From positions 1-42,839 of the forward strand of contig NZ_RCFQ01000027.1 in NCBI RefSeq assembly GCF_003665155.1: a DNA stretch of 42,839 nt, in the 5' to 3' direction. The notes under the pieces are model-generated. The model was not told where the DNA came from and searched no databases. It saw only the letters and a program-made list of their open reading frames with translations. Shown piece by piece: positions 15,561 to 24,403 of the stretch (the stretch's first letter is position 1; every line of letters starts with the position of its first letter). The stretch is from Mariprofundus sp. EBB-1 (GTDB lineage: Bacteria > Pseudomonadota > Zetaproteobacteria > Mariprofundales > Mariprofundaceae). The translations under genes and the position numbers were made by a program.

Positions 15561-16105
15561 GTACAGTACAATCGACAACACGCCCTCGTCTGGCCGCATT
15601 TGGCTCATCCCGCATTGGCTCTGACTCACCGATATATCAGGATGTAACGGCACTCTCCAAGCAGATCGCCGAATCCGGTTGGGATGGTATGACCGGTGGG
15701 CATCAGGGCATGATGGCTGCATTTTCTGAAGGTATGCATGCCGGTAACGGCCATATTCAAGGCATCACACTGGAGCGTTTTCCCACACCACCGAACAACA
15801 CCCTAAGCGAAGAGATTCGCGCTAAAAATTTCTTTGATCGCATGGGAACCATGATTGAACAGGCTGACGCATGGTTAGTATTGCCCGGCGGCCTTGGCAC
15901 ACTGGCCGAACTGGCCATGACATGGGATCTCATTGCTATTCGTGTGCTGGAACCACGCCCGCTGCTTCTCTATGGTGATATGTGGCAACCCATTATCGCC
16001 ACACTTTCTGATCAACTGGTGTTATCGGCCGACAAAGCCTTTCATTCCATTCAACTGTGCCATTCACATCAGGATATTCTGGATGCACTAGAGCCGTACG
16101 CATGA
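15557..16105 (+). CDS. LOG-family protein (TIGR00730 type, putative phosphoribohydrolase)
   Basis: Protein of 182 residues in the LOG/'lysine decarboxylase-like' family. Its hallmark PGGLGTLAE is at residues 110-118, with the nucleotide-binding FGSSRIG near the N-terminus, GMTGGHQGMM (44-53) and RMG (95-97). LOG enzymes hydrolyse cytokinin riboside monophosphates or related nucleotides to a base and ribose 5-phosphate. Many bacterial members were mis-named lysine decarboxylases. The ATG at 15557 overlaps the rlpA stop (ATGA), and its own stop overlaps the pseudouridine synthase start. The natural substrate in this organism is not known; a role in nucleotide salvage or clean-up is the modest guess. 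Confidence 0.87.
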   Translation: MSTVQSTTRPRLAAFGSSRIGSDSPIYQDVTALSKQIAESGWDGMTGGHQGMMAAFSEGMHAGNGHIQGITLERFPTPPNNTLSEEIRAKNFFDRMGTMIEQADAWLVLPGGLGTLAELAMTWDLIAIRVLEPRPLLLYGDMWQPIIATLSDQLVLSADKAFHSIQLCHSHQDILDALEPYA

Positions 16106-16992
16106 AACCTGATGCAACCCACCCCACTGCCAACTACCAGGATCTGCGCGCGATAGTGAGCGACAAAGAAAATGGCCTTCGTTTAGATCAGGCCTTAGCA
16201 CTGTTATTACACCTTTCACGCCGCCGCAGCCGCCGCGCTATTGATGAGGGTGGCGTATATCTTAATCAGAAACGTTGCAGAACTGCCGGTCGCAGCATCT
16301 ATACCGGAGATAAACTACGCGTGGTTCTGTTAGAAAAAGAGAAACTCACACCCTTCACCGCCGAGCAAATCGTCTGGCAGCGACCACCACTGTACCTGCT
16401 GCATAAGCGCAGCAATCAATATGCTCAAGAAGCCCTGCATCGTAGCCGTGGCACGCTACCCTATGAACTGGCTCAACATTTGGCACTCCCGCCCAAGATT
16501 TCTGCCGACTTGCGTCCGGTACATCGTTTGGATCGTGGCACATCAGGGCTTATGTTGTTCTCCTCGAGCCCTAAACAACTGCAGGATTTACAAGCCTTAT
16601 GGCACTGCTGCACGTTTAAAACCTATCTGGCTGTTGTTGAACCTGCTCCTGCATGGGACAAACAAACCATCACGCTCGCCATTGATAGTGAACGCGACCA
16701 GCGCGGGCGTTATCATATTTCGGAACATGGCCGCGCCTGCAAAACAGAAGCAGAAGTGATAGAACGCAAAGGGAACAGAGCACTAATCAAACTCATTCCA
16801 CATACCGGACGTACCCATCAATTGCGTATTCATCTGGCTGCTTTGGATTGCCCGATTCTCGGTGATATGCGCTATGGCGGAAAAGCACATGCACGTTTAA
16901 TGTTGCACGCTCAAACTTTACAGATCATCAGGCCTGCACTGGGACAAGATATTCAATGGCATGCAGAACCTGAAGGGGATTGGCAATGGTAA
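16102..16992 (+). CDS. RluA-family pseudouridine synthase
   Basis: RNA-modifying enzyme of 296 residues that isomerises uridine to pseudouridine in rRNA or tRNA. An N-terminal S4-type RNA-binding region (about residues 24-78: LRLDQALALLL to LRVVLLEKE) precedes the catalytic domain. The RluA signature HRLDRGTSGL (141-150) holds the catalytic Asp144. IPHTGRTHQLRIHLAAL and PILGDMRYGG are the other conserved blocks. The ATG at 16102 forms an ATGA overlap with the LOG-family gene. Its stop overlaps the carboxypeptidase start by seven bases. Which nucleotide is modified (RluC/RluD type or other) cannot be told from these motifs. Confidence 0.88.
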   Translation: MKPDATHPTANYQDLRAIVSDKENGLRLDQALALLLHLSRRRSRRAIDEGGVYLNQKRCRTAGRSIYTGDKLRVVLLEKEKLTPFTAEQIVWQRPPLYLLHKRSNQYAQEALHRSRGTLPYELAQHLALPPKISADLRPVHRLDRGTSGLMLFSSSPKQLQDLQALWHCCTFKTYLAVVEPAPAWDKQTITLAIDSERDQRGRYHISEHGRACKTEAEVIERKGNRALIKLIPHTGRTHQLRIHLAALDCPILGDMRYGGKAHARLMLHAQTLQIIRPALGQDIQWHAEPEGDWQW

Positions 16993-18248
16993 TCACATCG
17001 TTTGCAGCTAACTGCAACAGCAAACAACAACATAGAACAGGATCAGTTTTCTTAGCTTTATTGCTAACAACAGTGTTCATGAGCGCAATATTGAGTTCCA
17101 CTGCGTTCGCTTCATCCCAAGGAACATCACCAACATTAGAAGCCAAATCATGGGCAATGCTGGATGCTCGTTCCGGACAGATCATTGCCGAACACAATGC
17201 CGACGAGCAACTACCACCGGCCAGTCTAACCAAGATGATGACACTCTACCTGGCCTTTGAAGCGGTCAAAGAGGGTAGGCTCGATATCAATGAACGCATA
17301 AAAATCAGTAAAAAAGCATGGAAAATTGGTGGCAGCACCATGTTTCTGGAACCCCGCCTAAACCCAACTGTAAATGAATTATTGCACGGCATAGCCACCT
17401 TATCCGGCAATGATGCCTGCATAGCCATTGCCGAACACATGGATGGATCTGAAGAATCTTTTGCCGACCGGATGAATGAAAAAGCCAAAGCTCTGGGCAT
17501 GCAGCATAGCCATTTTTCCAATGCCACCGGCTTCCCAGCCGAATCCCATTATAGCTCAGCCATGGATATGAGTATTCTTGGTGTAGCCATATGGCGTGAC
17601 TATCCGGAACAGTACAAACTCTTTGGTGAACGAGATTATACCTTTGATGGCCATACCCAACCCAACCGCAACCGTCTGTTATGGAGTTTCCCTGATGCTG
17701 ATGGTATCAAAACAGGCCACACCAAAGAGGCGGGTTATTGTCTGGTTGGATCAGCGGAAAAAAACAATACCCGTTTTGTCACTGCTGTCTTTGGCACAAA
17801 TTCTGATCGGGCTCGGGCAAGAGAATCCAAAAAGCTACTGGGCTATGGGTTTAGAAATTTCATTACCGTCCGTCCAACTGAACGTGAAATTCGACGTCAG
17901 GTTGAAGTGTTTGAAGGCGTTAAAAATTCCATATGGCTTAAACCTACCGCGCCAATATGGGTAACAGTTCCACAAAATAGCAAAGCTAAGCTCTCATTTC
18001 GCCTGCGTTATGATGCACCATTGAAAGCACCAATCCGTGAAGGACAAAAACTGGGTACTATCGAAGCTGTCATTGGTGGTGACAATGCCAAGGCTGAAGT
18101 TATGCGTTCATTCCCGATGGTGGCGACGCAATCCATCAAACAGGCATCATGGATAAGTCGTCAATGGGATGGTTTACGCTTGTGGATCAGTGACAGCTCC
18201 AATGAACTGCTCGATGATGTCACAGGTGAGCCCGGCACCGCAGAGTAA
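16986..18248 (+). CDS. dacA: D-alanyl-D-alanine carboxypeptidase (PBP5/6 type)
   Basis: Low-molecular-weight penicillin-binding protein of 420 residues that removes the terminal D-Ala from peptidoglycan pentapeptides. The three active-site motifs are present: SLTK at residues 80-83, SGN at 140-142 and KTG at 242-244. A signal peptide occupies about residues 15-43. After the catalytic domain comes the PBP5 C-terminal beta domain (from about residue 280). The C-terminus (WISRQWDGLRLWISDSSNEL) is amphipathic, in line with the usual membrane anchor. ATG 16986 has GGGG seven bases upstream; TTG 16980 is less likely. Following rlpA, with dat just downstream, this is a common proteobacterial gene order. 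Confidence 0.92.
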   Translation: MVITSFAANCNSKQQHRTGSVFLALLLTTVFMSAILSSTAFASSQGTSPTLEAKSWAMLDARSGQIIAEHNADEQLPPASLTKMMTLYLAFEAVKEGRLDINERIKISKKAWKIGGSTMFLEPRLNPTVNELLHGIATLSGNDACIAIAEHMDGSEESFADRMNEKAKALGMQHSHFSNATGFPAESHYSSAMDMSILGVAIWRDYPEQYKLFGERDYTFDGHTQPNRNRLLWSFPDADGIKTGHTKEAGYCLVGSAEKNNTRFVTAVFGTNSDRARARESKKLLGYGFRNFITVRPTEREIRRQVEVFEGVKNSIWLKPTAPIWVTVPQNSKAKLSFRLRYDAPLKAPIREGQKLGTIEAVIGGDNAKAEVMRSFPMVATQSIKQASWISRQWDGLRLWISDSSNELLDDVTGEPGTAE

Positions 18249-18253
18249 TCCCA

Positions 18254-19117
18254 TTGATTGCATGGGTGAATGGCCACTTCCTGCCACTGGAAAAAGCCGT
18301 AGTTCATATTGAGGACAGGGGCTTTCAATTTGCCGATGGCGTGTATGAAGTCATTGCCTGTTTCAACGGTTCATTCCTCGATATGGATGCGCATTTACAA
18401 CGATTAGAACGATCCTGTCAGGCCATAGACATTACGCCTCCGGTTAGCCGGAATGCATTGCTATCCCTGATTGAGCAGACCTATCAACGGAACCCCTATG
18501 CCAACGCATTGGTATATATTCAAATCACACGGGGCGTAGCGCCACGCTCGCATCTGGTACCGCAAGCACTCACACCAACCATGGTGATCACCTCACGTGA
18601 CTTAGCCATGCCTAGTGATGAAAAAATATCAACCGGTGTGAATGGCATTACCTTAAATGATATACGCTGGAAACGTTGCGATATTAAATCTATCGCCTTG
18701 CTGGCCAGTGTGATCGGGAAACAGGAAGCCAAACAGCACGGCGCTGATGAAACATTCTGGCAGGATGATCAACAGCATATCCTTGAAGGCTGTACTACCA
18801 ATTGCTTTGCAGTCATCAATGGCGCACTGGTAACGCATCCACTTGATCATCAGGTGCTTGGTGGTATCACCCGAAGCATGGCCTTGCGCATTGCTAAAAG
18901 CTTGGATATTGCTGTTGAAGAACGCAGTTGGAAACTGGATGAAGCAGGCCTCACAGAGTGTCTGATGAGTTGCACTACCAATGCCATCATGCCGGTCTGC
19001 CACATGAATGGAGAAGCTATTGGCACAGGTCATCCCGGTCCGGTTGCCACCCTTTTGCGGCAAGAGATGTTAAAAGCCTTTGCTGCATTACAAAGCAACA
19101 AGCCCACACATGCATAG
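18254..19117 (+). CDS. dat: D-amino acid aminotransferase
   Basis: PLP fold-type IV aminotransferase of 287 residues, interconverting D-alanine and 2-oxoglutarate with pyruvate and D-glutamate. WVNGHFLPLEKAVVHIEDRG and FADGVYEVI match the family N-terminus. The PLP lysine is Lys145 in RCDIKSIALL, and Glu178 in ILEGCTTNCFAV is the expected ring-nitrogen partner. VLGGITRSMALRIA is the phosphate-binding block. The start is TTG at 18254, six bases after the carboxypeptidase stop; the ribosome-binding site is weak. Branched-chain transaminases share the fold, but TTNCFAV and the PBP5 neighbour favour Dat. It would feed D-Ala and D-Glu into peptidoglycan synthesis. Confidence 0.88.
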   Translation: MIAWVNGHFLPLEKAVVHIEDRGFQFADGVYEVIACFNGSFLDMDAHLQRLERSCQAIDITPPVSRNALLSLIEQTYQRNPYANALVYIQITRGVAPRSHLVPQALTPTMVITSRDLAMPSDEKISTGVNGITLNDIRWKRCDIKSIALLASVIGKQEAKQHGADETFWQDDQQHILEGCTTNCFAVINGALVTHPLDHQVLGGITRSMALRIAKSLDIAVEERSWKLDEAGLTECLMSCTTNAIMPVCHMNGEAIGTGHPGPVATLLRQEMLKAFAALQSNKPTHA

Positions 19118-19760
19118 CCATCGCATAGAAGGCGTCCTGTTGGACATGGATGGCACCATTGTTGATGCCTTCCCACCCATCATTCGCGCCCTGAACCAGA
19201 CCTTTATAGAGTTTGGTCTGCCGACCATGAATGATGTGGAGGTCAAGCGACATACAGGCAAGGGTGATTGCAGTATGATCAGTCTGTTTGGTGACCGTAA
19301 AGAAGAAGCGGGCATTCGTTTTTTAGAGATTCACGATGAAGATTATCTTGATCACATCACGCCCCTCGAAGGTGCAGTATCACTGTTTGAATGGTTAAAA
19401 GCATCGCATATTCCAAGCGCTATCGTCACCAGCAAAAGTCAAATTCGGGCTGAAGCACAGCTACAGGCCTTAGGCTGGAGCCATTACTTTGAAACGGTCA
19501 TTGGTAAAATGCCGGGACGGCCGGAAAAACCTGACCCTGCCCCTGTGCTACTAGCCTGTGAACGACTGAATATCGCACCATCAGCATCGGTCATGATTGG
19601 CGATGGCCTTGCCGATATGAAAGCAGCCACACGTGCAGGCAGCCGCCCTTTAGGCATCTGTGATGGTTTCTCTTATCAGGAACTGACCGATGTTGGTGCA
19701 CTATCTTGTTTCGATTCATTAACAGAGGTTCAGGCATGGCTACAAAAACAGATCGATTAA
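19110..19760 (+). CDS. HAD-family phosphatase (phosphoglycolate phosphatase-like)
   Basis: HAD superfamily hydrolase of 216 residues with the Gph/PpaX layout. The nucleophile motif DMDGT has Asp12 and Asp14. A helical cap follows (about residues 17-85), then motif II in AIVTSKSQ, a Lys in KMPGRPEKPDPAP, and the acidic motif IGDGLADMKAATRAG. The ATG at 19110 lies within the end of dat. Its stop is 24 bases beyond the start of hslO, so the two overlap. The substrate is probably a small phosphorylated metabolite, with phosphoglycolate the usual annotation, but the cap sequence does not decide it. Confidence 0.85.
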   Translation: MHSHRIEGVLLDMDGTIVDAFPPIIRALNQTFIEFGLPTMNDVEVKRHTGKGDCSMISLFGDRKEEAGIRFLEIHDEDYLDHITPLEGAVSLFEWLKASHIPSAIVTSKSQIRAEAQLQALGWSHYFETVIGKMPGRPEKPDPAPVLLACERLNIAPSASVMIGDGLADMKAATRAGSRPLGICDGFSYQELTDVGALSCFDSLTEVQAWLQKQID

Positions 19761-20647
19761 CCACCCCGGATAATATTGTGCCGGATGAGACCGATTGCGA
19801 GCCGACATATTCCGATAAAACAGTATCCGACCAGCTGATTCGCTTTCTGCTGCCAGACGCGCGCGCGCGCGGGGTCATTATTCGCGCTACGCATATTTTC
19901 GAAGAAGCCAATCGCATCCATGGCTTAAACGGCAATATTGCGCACTTGTTTGATCAAAGCCTGCTGGCATCCATCTTACTGCTCTCCATCAGCAAAGGTG
20001 GCACCCGTCAGGTGCTGCAACTCAATTCGACTACCAGTTCAGCTCCTGTTCAAATGCTATTAACAGAAGCCCGCCAGGGCGATGTGCGCGGCTTCATCAA
20101 TTGGGCTGATGGCCAAACCATTCTGCATCACGACGATGGTGAAACGCTATCTGGCTGGCTCGGCAAACCAGTTCGCTTTTCTACCGTGCGTGATTTGGGT
20201 TTTGGTCAACCTTATGTCTCCAGCATTGAACATGAATCTGATTTTTTAGCCGACCATCTTATTCATTACCTCCATCAATCCGTGCAAATCAGAGCCGATA
20301 TCGTTCTGCACGGTGACCTTGCTATTATGATCGAAGCCATGCCCGGCTGTAGTGATGATGACTGGTTTAAGGCTGTCGAAAGTATGGCAAAGATCCCCAA
20401 CGGCGTACTTGAAACAGCATCCACGGCATCCATATTGACCTATTTCAACGATTTACATATCAAACAGGCGGGTACGGATGCATACCGTTACCACTGTGAT
20501 TGCAGCCCTGAAAAGATGACCCAGGCAATGAAGAGTTTTTCACCTGAGCAGCTTGCTTCACTGGCCGATGAAGCCGGTAATATTACTGCCTCTTGTCAAT
20601 ACTGCCGTAGCCATCACATCATCAAACTGACACAAATTGTTGCATAG
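19736..20647 (+). CDS. hslO: redox-regulated chaperone Hsp33
   Basis: Cytoplasmic chaperone of 303 residues, held inactive in reducing conditions by zinc and activated by oxidation plus unfolding. The four zinc cysteines are in place near the C-terminus: Cys254 and Cys256 in CDC, and Cys287 and Cys290 in CQYC. The body carries typical blocks such as SLLASILLLSISKGG, DVRGFINWADGQ and YVSSIEHESDFLADHLIHYL. The start is ATG 19736, preceded by GAGG and lying inside the end of the HAD gene; a start 30 bases earlier would also be in frame. The Arg-Ala-rich PDARARGVIIRA block is encoded by an alternating GC run (19859-19871). Confidence 0.93.
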   Translation: MATKTDRLTTPDNIVPDETDCEPTYSDKTVSDQLIRFLLPDARARGVIIRATHIFEEANRIHGLNGNIAHLFDQSLLASILLLSISKGGTRQVLQLNSTTSSAPVQMLLTEARQGDVRGFINWADGQTILHHDDGETLSGWLGKPVRFSTVRDLGFGQPYVSSIEHESDFLADHLIHYLHQSVQIRADIVLHGDLAIMIEAMPGCSDDDWFKAVESMAKIPNGVLETASTASILTYFNDLHIKQAGTDAYRYHCDCSPEKMTQAMKSFSPEQLASLADEAGNITASCQYCRSHHIIKLTQIVA

Positions 20648-20662
20648 CCAATCGACACAGCA

Positions 20663-21334
20663 ATGGATCTGAAATACTCCATTATCCGCCGCCCGAAACG
20701 CAGAACCGTAAGCATTGTCATTCGAAGCAACAATCAGGTGGATGTGCTTGCTCCAAGCCGAACACCTGCTGATCTGATCCACCAATTTGTGCGTGAAAAA
20801 CAGTCATGGATACAAAAAAAGCTACAATTCAATAAAGAAGTGAGAGCCTGCTATCAGCCTAAAAACTTTACGACTGGTGAAGCTTTTCAACTGAGCGGTG
20901 AAACCTACCGACTCCATATATCCAACAAGACAACAGCCATTCATATTGATGACGATCAACTCAAGGTACCCTGTCATGCTCCCGACACACTCAAAAAGCT
21001 GATCATAAGCTGGTACAAGACATCAGCAGAAAAACATTTTCAACAACGCAGTCATCACTTCGCCACGCAAATTGGTGTAGCCCCTGCCTCCATTGGTGTG
21101 AAAACCTATAAAAGCCGCTGGGGAAGCTGCCATCATGATGGCCGCATTTATTTCAACTGGCGCTTAATGATGGCCCCTGAATGGGTTATTGATTATGTCA
21201 TAGTGCACGAGCTATGCCATTTGATTCATCACAATCACTCCAAACAATTCTGGCATGTCGTTGAGCAGACTATGCCGGACTATCGCCATGCCAAAGTATG
21301 GTTAAAAACCAATGGGCTATCGCTTGAGGTGTAA
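20663..21334 (+). CDS. YgjP-type (SprT-like/DUF45) zinc metalloprotease
   Basis: Protein of 223 residues of the YgjP/M48-related DUF45 family. The zinc motif HELCH is at residues 182-186, followed by the family's third-ligand region HNHSKQFWHVVE. YKSRWGSC (149-156) and NWRLMMAP (165-172) are the other diagnostic blocks. There is no signal peptide, so it is probably cytosolic. The E. coli homologue is poorly characterised. The gene begins 15 bases after hslO and is probably the last of the operon starting at mltB. The CRP-type site 22 bases after its stop belongs to the next gene. Confidence 0.88.
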   Translation: MDLKYSIIRRPKRRTVSIVIRSNNQVDVLAPSRTPADLIHQFVREKQSWIQKKLQFNKEVRACYQPKNFTTGEAFQLSGETYRLHISNKTTAIHIDDDQLKVPCHAPDTLKKLIISWYKTSAEKHFQQRSHHFATQIGVAPASIGVKTYKSRWGSCHHDGRIYFNWRLMMAPEWVIDYVIVHELCHLIHHNHSKQFWHVVEQTMPDYRHAKVWLKTNGLSLEV

Positions 21335-21355
21335 CAACAGATCAACGTAAATATG

Positions 21356-21371
21356 TGTGAGCAGGGTCACA
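21356..21371. promoter_or_regulatory. perfect CRP-type site
   Basis: TGTGAGCAGGGTCACA matches TGTGA-N6-TCACA exactly. It is centred 88 bases upstream of the TolB-like start codon. A -10-like CATTAT at 21392-21397 would put the site near -41, the class II activator position. The regulator could be CRP, Vfr or another family member. Confidence 0.6.
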
Positions 21372-21451
21372 GACAATCCAATTCTACCCCTCATTATGCG
21401 CGCCACCCGACAGATGTGATCCGGCTCGCATACACTAAGGAGAATAACCTG

Positions 21452-22552
21452 ATGCGCACAATGAATAGACTAATAATAAGTTTGATTTCCTCTTTTCTGA
21501 TTGCAGGCGTCCATTCAGCCTCTGCCAACAGCATTAGTGACTGGATGGGTGAGCATCGCAATGCTCAAGCATCCGTCTCCAGTCATGACGATCAGCCTGC
21601 TGATGCAGCGCAATTATTAACACTGGAACCCGGCCAAACAGAAATGTATGCCCGCCCGTCTCCCGATGGCCGCTTTTTGATCACCCTGAACAGCAAACGC
21701 AATACATCGTGGATTTCCCGCCATTTCAGTGAGAATGGTGACCCTGCCAATCGCATTTCCGACGATAACAGAGCCTTTGATTCCATAGGCTGGCGAGACA
21801 ATACACATGTCTATTATTTATCGGAACGCGCCGGTGGATTAGCGTTGTGGGAAAAGATCTCCGATGGCGAAGGCATGCAGCGCCGCATTCAAGCCCTGCA
21901 TGGTATGATCACGCAACCCATTCTACTTGAAAATAATACAATTATTGCGGTTCGGCTGACACCGCTGGAGCGCAGAAACAAGCAGCATCAGAACACCCAT
22001 TCCCGTCATAAAGCAGACGATAATTTCAACAACTGGACTTTTGACGGCTTTCGTACAGATATTGTCCGCTTCAATGCAGATGGCGAAGAGCAGGTGCTAG
22101 CCAATGGTGTTAATCCCTCAATCTCTCCTGATGGTCAGTGGCTTGCATTTTCCATGCAAACAGGCCGTAGCATGCACCTCTTTCGCATTTCTCTGGATGA
22201 TTCTTCCGAGCTCATCCAGATTACCGACAGCAGAAGCGTGGATGTCCAACCATCATGGAGCAAGGATAGCCAGCGACTCTACTTCACCTCTAACCGTGCC
22301 AGACCTGACCTTCGCCATGCCAATAAGAGCCAATGGGATATATGGAGTATAGATATCAACGGTCGCAACCTGACACAGTTGACGCATAATGAAGCTCGCG
22401 ATGGTGCAGCTAGAATGGACAAAAATGGTAAAATATACTTTCATTCAGATCGCAAAATTGCTAAAGCCCTTCGCGCACAGCATCAACTTGGCTCAGGCTC
22501 TACTTCCGGCTTTCATATCTGGACAATCGACGCTCCAAAGCCTGTGAAGTAA
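21452..22552 (+). CDS. exported TolB-like beta-propeller protein
   Basis: Exported protein of 366 residues. A signal peptide (about residues 1-25, ending SASA) precedes WD40-like PD40 repeats of the TolB type: ARPSPDGRFLITL, NPSISPDGQWLAFSMQTG, VDVQPSWSKDSQRLYFTSNR and WDIWSIDINGRNLTQLTHNE. The repeats suggest a periplasmic six- or seven-bladed propeller, but this is not TolB itself, because the TolB N-terminal domain is missing and tolQRA-pal are absent. AAGGAG eight to nine bases before ATG 21452 fixes the start; an open frame upstream lacks such a site. A CRP-type site lies upstream. Its partner is unknown. Confidence 0.82.
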   Translation: MRTMNRLIISLISSFLIAGVHSASANSISDWMGEHRNAQASVSSHDDQPADAAQLLTLEPGQTEMYARPSPDGRFLITLNSKRNTSWISRHFSENGDPANRISDDNRAFDSIGWRDNTHVYYLSERAGGLALWEKISDGEGMQRRIQALHGMITQPILLENNTIIAVRLTPLERRNKQHQNTHSRHKADDNFNNWTFDGFRTDIVRFNADGEEQVLANGVNPSISPDGQWLAFSMQTGRSMHLFRISLDDSSELIQITDSRSVDVQPSWSKDSQRLYFTSNRARPDLRHANKSQWDIWSIDINGRNLTQLTHNEARDGAARMDKNGKIYFHSDRKIAKALRAQHQLGSGSTSGFHIWTIDAPKPVK

Positions 22553-22678
22553 TCGTCCAAGCCTCACCCTCCCGATTCGAGGTTCGATCATTTATCCAAC
22601 GACTTTTAATCGGTTCGACATCGATTGATTTCCTACCATCACTTTTACTCAAGATACGATTACCGTTACTGTTAGCTC

Positions 22679-23476
22679 ATGAAAATCATCACCGCAAACC
22701 TCAATGGCATTCGTGCCGCCACCAAAAAAGGGTTTTGGGAGTGGTTTTCAGATCAGAACGCCGATTTTCTCTGTTTACAAGAGCTCAAAGCCCATGCCCA
22801 TCAGATCCCGCCAGAAGCAATGCCTGACGGTTTTCATCATCACTATCACTTTGCCCAAAAACCGGGTTATTCCGGAGTCGCACTATATTCGCGTTTAAAG
22901 CCCGAAGCTGTGCACATCGGCCTGGCTGCTATCGACCCCGACACTGATTGGTCAGACATGGATGCCGAAGGGCGTTTTGTCATGGGGGATTTTCTGGGCG
23001 CGAATGGTGCCAAACTTTCTGTCATCAGTGTCTATTTTCCATCAGGCTCCAGTTCAGCACTGCGTCAAACGGTAAAAATGACGTTTTTAGAACGCTTCCT
23101 GCCGCTGATGCAACGGCTACAAAGCGATGGACGTGAACTTATTGTCTGTGGTGATATCAATATTGCCCACCAACGCATTGATCTGAAAAACTGGCGCGGT
23201 AACCAAAAACACTCAGGATTCTTGCCCGAAGAGCGTGCATGGTTTACGCAATGGATCGAAGCCGGCTTTACAGATGTGCTGCGCCAATTATATCCAGAAA
23301 AAGAGCAATATAGCTGGTGGTCTAATCGTGGCCAGGCCCGTGCCAATAATGTCGGATGGCGTATTGATTATCATATGTGCACACCCGAAACGGCCAAAAA
23401 AATCAAAGATATTGGTGTTTATACCGACCACTGGTACTCCGATCACGCTCCAATTACAGCCACATTTGAAGGCTAA
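22679..23476 (+). CDS. xthA: exodeoxyribonuclease III / AP endonuclease
   Basis: DNA repair enzyme of 265 residues (endonuclease/exonuclease/phosphatase fold) that cuts abasic sites and degrades duplex DNA 3' to 5'. It begins MKIITANLNGIRAA, has the metal-binding Glu35 in CLQELK, the GDINIAHQRIDL block, and the C-terminal catalytic pair in YSDHAPI. The sequence QKHSGFLPEERAWF is typical of ExoA-type members. The start at 22679 agrees with the family N-terminus. It is a single gene, convergent with apaH; the 77-base gap between them shows no T-tracted hairpin. Confidence 0.92.
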   Translation: MKIITANLNGIRAATKKGFWEWFSDQNADFLCLQELKAHAHQIPPEAMPDGFHHHYHFAQKPGYSGVALYSRLKPEAVHIGLAAIDPDTDWSDMDAEGRFVMGDFLGANGAKLSVISVYFPSGSSSALRQTVKMTFLERFLPLMQRLQSDGRELIVCGDINIAHQRIDLKNWRGNQKHSGFLPEERAWFTQWIEAGFTDVLRQLYPEKEQYSWWSNRGQARANNVGWRIDYHMCTPETAKKIKDIGVYTDHWYSDHAPITATFEG

Positions 23477-23553
23477 ATCGGCGAAGTGTTTCAAGAACAG
23501 GAAGAGATAAGCAACTGAACCTTGTCAATCACCCTGAAATTAACACAGCACCT

Positions 23554-24396
23554 CTATAGCGTCAGAGCATCTTGCACAGCATCAAGCTTCTCTTGCGCTA
23601 CAATTTTAAAACGACCGCCTTTCTCCAGCTCCGCTAACGTTAACGCATTACCCCACACGCAACCTGTATCCAAGCCAAGTACATGTGGCTGATCATCCAC
23701 CAGACCTTTCGCAGCCCAATGACCATAGACCACATGCGTATCGCCCAGCCACTTCAATCGCTTATGACTAAACCATGGTCTCTCTTTTTCATTACTGCTT
23801 TCACCGGTCCGTACATCCCAGTTAAACACGCCATCACTGCTACAATAGCGTGTGCGGGTGAATACGGCAGCAGCAAATAGCGGGCGGGTAGGATCCGCTT
23901 TCTTCGGTTCAGAAATCGGGAATTTCACATGATGCAGTTGATGGCAAAATTCTTTCCAGTGTTCGCCCTGCAACTGCATTTCAATTTTCATGGCTCTTTT
24001 TTTCGCTTTACGCAGTGTCCATTGCGGATGCAGTCCGGCATGCACCATTGTCCAAGCTAAATCCGTATCATGGTGCAACACAGGCTGATGCCTTAACCAT
24101 GTAATCAGCTCTTCACAATCATCAGCATCAAGTACCTGTTCCAGTGTATCCCGCCGATAGCTGCTGGATCCACTTGCCAGCTCTAGCAGGTGTAGATCAT
24201 GGTTACCCAACACACAGATACAAGCATCACCCAAGGCTTTTAGAAATCGCAATGTATTCAAAGAGTCTGGCCCTCGGTTGACCAGATCCCCAACACACCA
24301 GAGCACATCTTCGGCAGGGTTGAAATCAACCTGCCTGAGCAATTTTCTCAGTGGTTCATAACAACCCTGAATATCCCCTACCGCATAGACTGCCAT
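23554..24396 (-). CDS. apaH: symmetrical diadenosine tetraphosphatase
   Basis: Metallophosphatase of 280 residues that hydrolyses Ap4A to two ADP and can also remove Np4-type caps from RNA. The three phosphoesterase motifs are clear: GDIQG (residues 7-11), GDLVNRGPDS and GNHDLHLL. The C-terminal half has VYGHWAAKGL and LGLDTGCVWGNALTL, as in E. coli ApaH, and the length matches. It lies seven bases downstream of rdgC on the same strand and is probably cotranscribed with it. In E. coli apaH sits with ksgA and apaG, so the neighbourhood differs here. Confidence 0.94.
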   Translation of the reverse strand: MAVYAVGDIQGCYEPLRKLLRQVDFNPAEDVLWCVGDLVNRGPDSLNTLRFLKALGDACICVLGNHDLHLLELASGSSSYRRDTLEQVLDADDCEELITWLRHQPVLHHDTDLAWTMVHAGLHPQWTLRKAKKRAMKIEMQLQGEHWKEFCHQLHHVKFPISEPKKADPTRPLFAAAVFTRTRYCSSDGVFNWDVRTGESSNEKERPWFSHKRLKWLGDTHVVYGHWAAKGLVDDQPHVLGLDTGCVWGNALTLAELEKGGRFKIVAQEKLDAVQDALTL

Positions 24397-24403
24397 GCTG
24401 AGC

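Noticed and set aside
22560..22600. Possible tRNA T-arm (GGTTCGATC)
   Set aside because: No acceptor stem or anticodon arm can be folded around it.
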